From: Acidobacteriaceae bacterium
GTDB lineage: Bacteria > Acidobacteriota > Terriglobia > Terriglobales > Acidobacteriaceae
Assembly (NCBI GenBank): GCA_027311125.1
Contig: DAICZO010000088.1
Location: 1-5,700 of the forward strand
Direction: 5' to 3'
DNA: 5,700 bases
The notes below the pieces were generated by a model, which did not search any database, had not been told where the DNA came from, and saw nothing but the letters and a program-made list of their open reading frames with translations. Each line of letters opens with the position of its first letter. Within the stretch, counting starts at the first letter, position 1. Position numbers and translations under genes: made by a program. This document shows positions 1-5,700 of the stretch, one piece after another.

Positions 1-369
1 GAGATAGGTGAAGACGAAGTCTTCGATGGGGCCGGAGGGGTCGCCGGGCGGGCGTAGGGCTTCGAGGATGAAGAAGGCGTCGAGGGTGCTGTCCGCAGCG
101 GCGAAGAAGCGAATCTGGCTGCGGCGGTTGGCCTCGGAGGCGCGGTCGAGGTTGCGATTGGTGATGAAGAAGCAGACCAGCGAGAGAGCGAAGAGGAGGA
201 GACAGAGCCAGAAGAGGACCGCAAAGTTGGGGCCGTGGAGGAGCAGAAAGGCCGGGATGGAGGAGAGATGAGGAAGGACGCAGAGATGCGTAGTCCACCA
301 ACTGCTACTAGCTGTGGAGAACAAGGCAGACGAAGGAGCAAAGTGAAGCAAACAAACAAAAGACTGCAT
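1..369 (-). CDS. Membrane-anchored PAS-domain signalling protein, N-terminal part (cut by window edge)
   Basis: The reverse strand is open from an ATG at 369 to the window edge, giving 123 residues with no stop. Residues 1-45 are rich in Ser, Trp and Leu, and residues about 49-70 form a strong hydrophobic membrane helix. A charged linker (TNRNLDRASEANRRSQ) leads into the start of a PAS domain: RFFAAADSTLDAFFILEALR, then a short loop and IEDFVFTYL. In known families this type of PAS segment sits in front of a GGDEF/EAL or histidine kinase output domain, but the output domain is outside the window, so cyclic-di-GMP enzyme versus kinase cannot be decided. The start is supported by GAGGTGA at 381-387, 11 bases upstream; TTG codons at 351 and 324 are alternatives with poorer sites. 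A stop in the same frame lies further upstream (near 415-417). The gene is divergent from the hydrolase at 542. C-ending codons dominate, as in the other minus-strand genes. Confidence 0.72.
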   Translation of the reverse strand, partial: MQSFVCLLHFAPSSALFSTASSSWWTTHLCVLPHLSSIPAFLLLHGPNFAVLFWLCLLLFALSLVCFFITNRNLDRASEANRRSQIRFFAAADSTLDAFFILEALRPPGDPSGPIEDFVFTYL

Positions 370-374
370 TGGGT

Positions 375-385
375 GGTGAATCACC
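375..385. promoter_or_regulatory. Short palindrome overlapping the PAS gene ribosome binding site
   Basis: GGTGA-A-TCACC reads as an 11-base palindrome with a one-base centre. Read on the minus strand it overlaps GAGGTGA (381-387), the best Shine-Dalgarno candidate of the PAS gene. A one-base loop cannot form an RNA hairpin, so if it works at all it would be as a protein-binding DNA site. It may be chance in this composition. Confidence 0.2.
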
Positions 386-452
386 TCGGGCTGCTCTGCG
401 GTGAGGGTTGAATGTTAGAGAATTTATCACCTGGGGGCATGAAAACTTTTGC

Positions 453-468
453 GCACCAATCGTGGTGC
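453..468. promoter_or_regulatory. Inverted repeat in the divergent intergenic region (candidate operator or leader hairpin)
   Basis: GCACCA (453-458), ATCG (459-462) and TGGTGC (463-468) form a perfect 6-base inverted repeat with a 4-base loop. The symmetry extends outward (TTGC on the left, CAA on the right) if a two-base GC bulge is allowed. It lies between the divergent PAS gene (start 369) and hydrolase gene (start 542), where shared control would be expected. No clear sigma-70 promoter pair is visible in 370-541; the AT-richer stretch at 407-429 is the likeliest place for one. Function is inferred from location only. Confidence 0.35.
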
Positions 469-541
469 AAAGGGCTCTGTGTTTGGATGGGGGTGCGGAT
501 GGAAGAGGGCTGGGGTGCCGCTTAGTATAGAAAGCATGGTT

Positions 542-1585
542 ATGAGGCATGGTTTGGTGATGCGGCAGATGGGTGGATGGGCGGCTCGGTGGGTAGCGCT
601 GGCGGTATTGGGCTGCGGTGTTGCGGCCTATGGACAGCAGGGCGAGGTGGCGACGGGGCTGGTGCAGACCAAGGATGTCGACCTTTCGTATGAGGTGTTT
701 GGGGTTGTGAGTTCGGCTACTCCGGTGATTGCGGTGAATGGTGGGCCGGGGCTGTCGCATGTGTACATGCTGCAGAACAACGTGTGGGCACGGCTGGCGA
801 AGAAGCGGCAGGTGGTGTTTTACGACCAGCGGGGGACGGGCGAGTCGACGCGGGTAGCGGAGGGTGCCGCGCAGGGGATGGAGGCCCAGGTGGCGGACCT
901 GGAGGCGGTGCGTGCGGGTCTGTGGTTTGAGAAGGTGGCGCTGGTGGGAGACTCCTTTGGTGGGCTGGTGGTGATGGCGTATGCGGCGGCGCATCCGGAG
1001 CATGTGGAGCGGATGGTGCTGAGCGATTCGCCGGGACCGACGTGGAAGGAGACGGTGCATCTGCTGCCGCAGGTGTTTCCGGATGTGGAAGAAAAGGATG
1101 CGATGATCGACGGGAAAGAGCCGGAGCCGAATGCTGACGCGCTGCGGAAGGGTGAGGCCAAGGCAGGAGCCGGAGAGCCGCTGAGGGGTGAGGCCAAGCC
1201 GGTTGATCCGAAGCCGATTGATGCGGAGACAGCGGCACAGGAGCATCTGCGGATGCACTTCAAGATGATCTTTTACAGCGAGGCGAAGCGGGATGCTTAC
1301 CTGGCGGGAGCGAAGGACCTGGGGTACAACCCGAAGGTGGGCGATGCGGTGAGCGCGGCGACGGAGAAGATCGACCTGACGGCGGCGGTGGGCAAGTTTG
1401 AGTTTCCTGTGCTGGTGATCACGGGGCGATACGACATGAATGTGGCTCCGCTGACGGCGTGGAAGATGTACAAGGAGATTCCGGGAGCGAAGCTGGCGAT
1501 CTTCGAGCGGAGTGGGCATTTGCCTTCGTACGAAGAGCCGGACAAGTATGTGCAGGTGCTGGATAGCTTTTTATCGAGCAAGTGA
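542..1585 (+). CDS. Exported alpha/beta hydrolase, proline iminopeptidase-like (peptidase S33 group)
   Basis: The protein has 347 residues from ATG 542. The N-terminus looks like a signal peptide: basic start, hydrophobic WVALAVLGCGVA at about 17-28, and a possible cleavage site AYG|QQ after residue 31. An imperfect lipobox (VLGC, Cys25) is a second possibility. Typical alpha/beta hydrolase motifs follow: oxyanion-loop NGGPG at 66-70 (usually HGGPG), DQRGTGES at 95-102, nucleophile elbow VGDSFGG with Ser138, acid Asp298 in TGRYD and His326 in SGHLP, so the triad is complete. The cap (about 165-260) carries a charged Gly/Pro/Lys-rich insert. By family it should cleave N-terminal residues, often proline, from peptides, but related folds include esterases, so the substrate is uncertain. 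Start 542 was chosen because AGAAAG (529-534) is well spaced and a signal peptide follows; ATG 536, ATG 560 and TTG 449 are alternatives. The dehydrogenase follows after 49 bases. Confidence 0.88.
   Translation: MRHGLVMRQMGGWAARWVALAVLGCGVAAYGQQGEVATGLVQTKDVDLSYEVFGVVSSATPVIAVNGGPGLSHVYMLQNNVWARLAKKRQVVFYDQRGTGESTRVAEGAAQGMEAQVADLEAVRAGLWFEKVALVGDSFGGLVVMAYAAAHPEHVERMVLSDSPGPTWKETVHLLPQVFPDVEEKDAMIDGKEPEPNADALRKGEAKAGAGEPLRGEAKPVDPKPIDAETAAQEHLRMHFKMIFYSEAKRDAYLAGAKDLGYNPKVGDAVSAATEKIDLTAAVGKFEFPVLVITGRYDMNVAPLTAWKMYKEIPGAKLAIFERSGHLPSYEEPDKYVQVLDSFLSSK
1150..1198 (+). repeat. Short in-frame direct repeat inside the hydrolase cap
   Basis: The 13-mer GGGTGAGGCCAAG occurs exactly at 1150-1162 and again at 1186-1198, 36 bases (12 codons) apart and in frame. 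It encodes two imperfect 12-residue units, KGEAKAGAGEPL (residues 203-214) and RGEAKPVDPKPI (215-226). This looks like a small tandem duplication that lengthened a loop of the cap domain. Confidence 0.6.
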
Positions 1586-1623
1586 GCAGGAATTTGTTGC
1601 ACCGCGGGGGTGGCTGGCGCATC

Positions 1624-1630
1624 GAAGAGG
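1624..1630 (+). promoter_or_regulatory. Ribosome binding site of the short-chain dehydrogenase
   Basis: GAAGAGG lies 4 bases before ATG 1635. It fixes the start there rather than at upstream in-frame codons, which would overlap the hydrolase gene. Confidence 0.65.
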
Positions 1631-1634
1631 GTAT

Positions 1635-2594
1635 ATGAGCAAGCAATGGACAGTTGCGGACATGCCGTCGCAGGCGGGACGCCGGGTATTGATTACCGGG
1701 GCGAATAGTGGAATTGGTTATCCGGCGGCGCTGGAGTTGGCGCGCAAGGGTGCGACGGTGGTGCTGGCTTGCCGTGACCGGCAGCGGGGCGAGGCAGCCG
1801 TGCAGCGGTTGCGAGGCGAGGCGGCGGGAGCACAGGTGGAGTTGGCGATTCTGGATCTGGCTTCGCTGGCGTCGGTGCAGGAGGTGGCGGGTCGAGAGTT
1901 GGAACGTGGGCTGCCGCTGGATGTGCTGATCAACAATGCAGGCGTGATGGCTCCGGCGAAGCGGCAGCAGACGCGGGATGGGTTTGAGGTTCAGTTTGGC
2001 ACGAATGTGCTGGGGCATTTTGCGCTGACGGGGCTGCTGCTGCCGGCGCTGGAACGAGCGGCCGCGATCGCGACGTCGGAGGCGACACGACCACGGGTGG
2101 TAACGCTGGCCTCGATTGCCCATAAGCGGGGACAGCTACGTTTTGACGATCTGCAGAGCAGGCAGCGATACAGCCCGATGGATGCGTATCAGCAGTCGAA
2201 GCTGGCGGACCTGATGTTTGCGTTTGAGATGGAGCGTCGGCTGGAGGCGCGGTCTTCCGGAGTGATGAGCCTGGCGGCGCATCCGGGTGTGGCGAAGACC
2301 AATCTGTTCAAAGTGGGATCGAGCACGGGGCTGGCGGCGGTGGCGGAGAAGGTGATTGCGGGAGTGATTGGCGCGCTGCTGAACTCCGATGCGGACGGTG
2401 CGCTGCCTACGCTGTATGCGGCCACGGCTGTGGAGGCTGTGGGCGGGGGGTACTACGGGCCGCAGGGCTTCCAGGAGATGCGCGGCGGCGATGTGGGCGA
2501 TGCGCAGGTGGCGAAGCAGGCGCGGGATGAAGCGGCGGCGGCGCGGCTGTGGAGCGTGTGCGAAGAGCGTACGGGCGTGCGGTTTCTGTCGTAA
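1635..2594 (+). CDS. Short-chain dehydrogenase/reductase, retinol dehydrogenase/WWOX-like
   Basis: This 319-residue NAD(P)-dependent oxidoreductase has a Rossmann fold. The cofactor loop TGANSGIG is at residues 21-28, followed by ACRDRQRGE (45-53). The basic residue after this second strand is usually linked to NADP(H) preference. Further motifs are LDL at 73-75, NNAG at 100-103, the structural/catalytic Asn124 in FGTNVLGHF, Ser160 in TLASIAH, and Tyr185-x3-Lys189 in YQQSKL, giving a full Asn-Ser-Tyr-Lys set. AAHPGVAKTNL (214-224) is the usual post-active-site segment of this subgroup. There is no signal peptide, so it should act in the cytoplasm. The length fits retinol-dehydrogenase-like SDRs (about 300-330), which reduce or oxidise aldehydes, ketones and alcohols; the real substrate cannot be read from sequence. 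It follows the hydrolase by 49 bases with its own ribosome site, suggesting cotranscription, and converges with the methyltransferase gene. Codons mostly end in G, as in the hydrolase. Confidence 0.9.
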   Translation: MSKQWTVADMPSQAGRRVLITGANSGIGYPAALELARKGATVVLACRDRQRGEAAVQRLRGEAAGAQVELAILDLASLASVQEVAGRELERGLPLDVLINNAGVMAPAKRQQTRDGFEVQFGTNVLGHFALTGLLLPALERAAAIATSEATRPRVVTLASIAHKRGQLRFDDLQSRQRYSPMDAYQQSKLADLMFAFEMERRLEARSSGVMSLAAHPGVAKTNLFKVGSSTGLAAVAEKVIAGVIGALLNSDADGALPTLYAATAVEAVGGGYYGPQGFQEMRGGDVGDAQVAKQARDEAAAARLWSVCEERTGVRFLS

Positions 2595-2601
2595 GCCGAC
2601 T

Positions 2602-2624
2602 TGCGAATAGACGCATACTTTTTG
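2602..2624 (+). terminator. Weak candidate terminator after the dehydrogenase gene
   Basis: TGCG (2602-2605), a 6-base loop and CGCA (2612-2615) form a short stem, followed three bases later by five T (2619-2623). The stem is only 4 base pairs, well below a normal intrinsic terminator, so this is tentative. It sits in the 51-base convergent gap (2595-2645), where a terminator would be expected; nothing else is visible there. Confidence 0.22.
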
Positions 2625-2645
2625 TAACGAGTTTGGTTGCTTTAT

Positions 2646-3287
2646 CTAGTGGCGATTAGCGCGGGGCTGGGCGATGACGAGGCCGCGCGGGGTGGGCAGC
2701 AGGACGACGGAGAGCAGGTTTTCTGCTTCCATCTTGAGGGCGGCCTCGCGGACGAGTTTGAGGTGGGAGCTGGCGTCGTGCATGAGGATGATGCCGGTGG
2801 GGTTGATCTGGGGGAGGAAGCGTTTGACCTCGGCCTCGCGGATGGGCATGTCGGAGTCGGAGAAGAAGAGGTCGATGGTGCCCTCGACGTGCATCTCGAG
2901 GGAGGACTCGTTGCGGAGTTCGATCCAGGGGGCGAGTGGAGAGGCTTCGAGGCGGGCCTTGGCTTTCTCGTAGACGATGGGATCGTACTCGCAGGAGATG
3001 ACTTTGCCGAAGCCGTTGCGCTGGAGGCCGCGGGCGATCCACTCTGTGGAGACGCCGAGGAAGGAACCGGTTTCGACGACGAGGCGGGGCTTGATGGTGG
3101 TGACGAGGGGGGCGAGAAACTCGAGGACTTCGAGTTCGGCGGTCATGGAATCGAGCATGGACCACTGCTCGGGGTGGGGGCACTCGGGCGTGGGGCGATG
3201 ATACTCGGGGAGTAGCGCTCCGGCGGCACGGTCGTGCTGGAGCATGACTTTGTGTTCCTGCTTGATTTTCTTCTTGAAGAGGCCCAA
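2646..3287 (-). CDS. Class I SAM-dependent methyltransferase
   Basis: The protein has 213 residues from a TTG start at 3287. It begins GLFKKKIKQEHK, followed by a helical region. The SAM-binding motif I is VVETGSFLGVST (residues 70-81), where the acidic residue, the glycines and the downstream Ser match O-methyltransferase-like Rossmann proteins. CEYDP (99-103) supplies the acidic residue that normally holds the SAM ribose. DLFFSDSD (139-146) and ILMHDAS (167-173) correspond to the later core motifs of the Methyltransf_24/class I group. The substrate cannot be inferred, and no sugar, lipid or antibiotic genes lie nearby to help. The frame stays open up to an ATG at 3380, but that extension overlaps the upstream gene and is Ser/Arg-rich, so the TTG with its strong ribosome site is preferred. 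The gene reads toward the dehydrogenase and lies 73 bases below the small membrane protein gene. Confidence 0.85.
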   Translation of the reverse strand: MGLFKKKIKQEHKVMLQHDRAAGALLPEYHRPTPECPHPEQWSMLDSMTAELEVLEFLAPLVTTIKPRLVVETGSFLGVSTEWIARGLQRNGFGKVISCEYDPIVYEKAKARLEASPLAPWIELRNESSLEMHVEGTIDLFFSDSDMPIREAEVKRFLPQINPTGIILMHDASSHLKLVREAALKMEAENLLSVVLLPTPRGLVIAQPRANRH

Positions 3288-3292
3288 TGGTT

Positions 3293-3299
3293 CTCCCTT
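3293..3299 (-). promoter_or_regulatory. Ribosome binding site deciding a TTG start for the methyltransferase
   Basis: On the minus strand AAGGGAG stands 5 bases before TTG 3287. This is the strongest Shine-Dalgarno match in the region. The next in-frame ATG (3245, residue 15) would cut off the lysine-rich N-terminus. Confidence 0.6.
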
Positions 3300-3312
3300 T
3301 CGCTCAGAGGCT

Positions 3313-3342
3313 ATTATCCGACAGGTGGTGGGGAAGCGTGAA
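3313..3342 (-). promoter_or_regulatory. Candidate sigma-70-type promoter of the methyltransferase
   Basis: On the minus strand TTCACG (3337-3342), an 18-base spacer and GATAAT (3313-3318) match the -35 (4 of 6) and -10 (5 of 6) consensus. They lie in the 73-base gap above the methyltransferase and would give a leader of roughly 20 bases including its ribosome site. If real, the gene can be transcribed independently of the small membrane protein gene. Confidence 0.45.
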
Positions 3343-3360
3343 TTCGGTTGCGTGCGGGGG

Positions 3361-3708
3361 CTAGAGCAGGACGATGACAACGGCCATCACGACGCAGGGT
3401 GCGGCGATGGCGAGGAACAGAGCGAGGGTGTAGCGGAGCCAGGGATGAGGCCGGGCGGCGGCGCGGTTCCAGGCGCGGGCGAAGCCGTTCCAGAGGGCGA
3501 GGGAGAGGATTTCGGCGGAGGCGGCTAGGTAGGTCCAACGGTGGGTCAGGTTGGCCTGGTAGTCGATCTCCTGCTGGGCCTCGGGGGTACCGTCGGAGGC
3601 ATTGGCGAGGTCTTTGGCCTCGATGGAGTGACCGACGAGCGGGACCACGGTGGCTCCGGCGAGGAGGGTGGAGGCGATGGCAAGGATGATCCAGAGGATC
3701 GGCTTCAT
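3361..3708 (-). CDS. Small three-helix membrane protein, function unknown
   Basis: I do not recognise a family in these 115 residues. Three hydrophobic segments are visible: residues 4-25 (starting ILWIILAIAS, signal-anchor like), about 58-79 (WTYLAASAEILSLALW) and 91-115 (LRYTLALFLAIAAP onward), the last running to the C-terminus. Between helices 1 and 2 is a polar, acidic loop (about 27-56, with SIEAKDLANASDGTPEAQQE), and between 2 and 3 a basic loop (FARAWNRAAARPHPW). By the positive-inside rule the basic loop should be cytoplasmic and the acidic loop periplasmic. There are no obvious catalytic or metal-binding motifs. ATG 3708 has no clear Shine-Dalgarno sequence. The frame has coherent hydrophobic blocks and the C-ending codon use of the neighbouring minus-strand genes, which supports it as real coding sequence. 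It lies between aconitase and the methyltransferase, same strand. Confidence 0.72.
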   Translation of the reverse strand: MKPILWIILAIASTLLAGATVVPLVGHSIEAKDLANASDGTPEAQQEIDYQANLTHRWTYLAASAEILSLALWNGFARAWNRAAARPHPWLRYTLALFLAIAAPCVVMAVVIVLL

Positions 3709-3751
3709 GTGGGGATGATATTGGATTTGAGCGAGCGTGGGCGGGAAATTT

Positions 3752-3779
3752 AAGGTAGCTGGAGAAGGATGGATGTAAA
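3752..3779 (-). promoter_or_regulatory. Weak candidate promoter of the small membrane protein gene
   Basis: On the minus strand TTTACA (3774-3779), a 16-base spacer and TACCTT (3752-3757) resemble a -35/-10 pair. The -35 matches at 5 of 6 positions, but the -10 is poor. It is correctly placed, after the aconitase hairpin and about 45 bases before ATG 3708. An overlapping TTAAAT at 3750-3755 could be the -10 instead, but with an over-long spacer. Confidence 0.28.
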
Positions 3780-3786
3780 TGCAACA

Positions 3787-3807
3787 GGCCGCGCTGAGTG
3801 CGCGGCC
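3787..3807 (-). terminator. GC-rich hairpin after the aconitase gene
   Basis: GGCCGCGC (3787-3794), loop TGAGT (3795-3799) and GCGCGGCC (3800-3807) form a perfect 8-base-pair stem of G and C only, 23 bases after the aconitase stop. In the minus direction it is followed by TGTTGCATTT, which is only moderately T-rich, so it may be a weak intrinsic terminator or a 3' stabilising hairpin. It separates aconitase from the small membrane protein gene. Confidence 0.55.
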
Positions 3808-3830
3808 GGTTGGATTTGTGCCGGGATTGG

Positions 3831-5700
<1,870 letters not shown>

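Noticed and set aside
439..525. 28-codon open frame ending 16 bases before the hydrolase start, with three Trp codons, resembling a leader peptide
   Set aside because: The G-run is too close to the ATG to be a good ribosome site, no terminator/antiterminator pair is visible, and the hydrolase has no link to tryptophan. It is probably chance, though a conserved version in relatives would revive it.
520..535. TAGTAT at 524-529 as a -10 box for the hydrolase
   Set aside because: No acceptable -35 lies 16-18 bases upstream, and the transcript would start at about the start codon.
449..541. TTG 449 as the start of the hydrolase
   Set aside because: It would add a 31-residue Gly/Trp/Arg-rich extension in front of a good signal peptide, burying the export signal.
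308..1519. 403-codon open frame on the minus strand opposite the hydrolase
   Set aside because: The translation is dominated by Arg, His, Leu and Pro with no domain, while the plus strand carries a complete hydrolase triad. It also overlaps the divergent intergenic region.
2637..3215. 192-codon plus-strand open frame opposite the methyltransferase
   Set aside because: It is Gly/Asp/Glu-rich shadow sequence antisense to good SAM-binding motifs, and no ribosome site precedes it.

Overview
The window is GC-rich (about 63-67% in the two 60-base blocks I counted) and tightly packed. It holds six genes: four complete ones, plus one cut off at each edge. Codon style, the exported hydrolase and the general gene mix suggest a soil-type Acidobacteriota (Terriglobales/Acidobacteriaceae-like) chromosome. 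That placement is an inference from composition and remembered relatives, not from a marker gene. I see no rRNA, tRNA, CRISPR array, insertion sequence, phage gene or attachment site.

Layout from left to right. (1) Positions 1-369, minus strand: the N-terminal 123 residues of a membrane-anchored PAS-domain signalling protein, cut by the window edge. (2) Positions 370-541: a divergent intergenic region with two small inverted repeats, probably holding the control sites for both flanking genes. (3) Positions 542-1585, plus strand: an exported alpha/beta hydrolase of the proline-iminopeptidase type with a complete Ser-Asp-His triad. (4) Positions 1635-2594, plus strand: an NAD(P)-dependent short-chain dehydrogenase of the retinol-dehydrogenase-like group, 49 bases downstream and probably cotranscribed with the hydrolase. 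(5) Positions 2646-3287, minus strand, convergent with the dehydrogenase: a class I SAM-dependent methyltransferase that probably starts at TTG behind a strong ribosome binding site. (6) Positions 3361-3708, minus strand: a small three-helix membrane protein of unknown function. (7) Positions 3831-5700, minus strand: the C-terminal 622 residues of aconitate hydratase (AcnA/IRP1 type), whose start lies beyond the right edge. A GC-rich hairpin follows its stop codon.

The genes do not form one pathway. Aconitase is TCA-cycle housekeeping, the hydrolase-dehydrogenase pair may be a small catabolic or detoxifying unit, and the methyltransferase and membrane protein are orphans. I found no convincing new multi-gene system. 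The most striking global signal is compositional. The plus strand is G-rich throughout, so plus-strand genes favour G-ending codons and minus-strand genes favour C-ending codons, with the switch at each change of gene orientation. This fits replication-strand bias better than mixed ancestry. Other points worth a second look are a Pro/Val/Ala-rich insertion before the iron-sulfur cysteines of aconitase, an in-frame tandem repeat in the hydrolase cap, and the inverted repeat in the divergent region.
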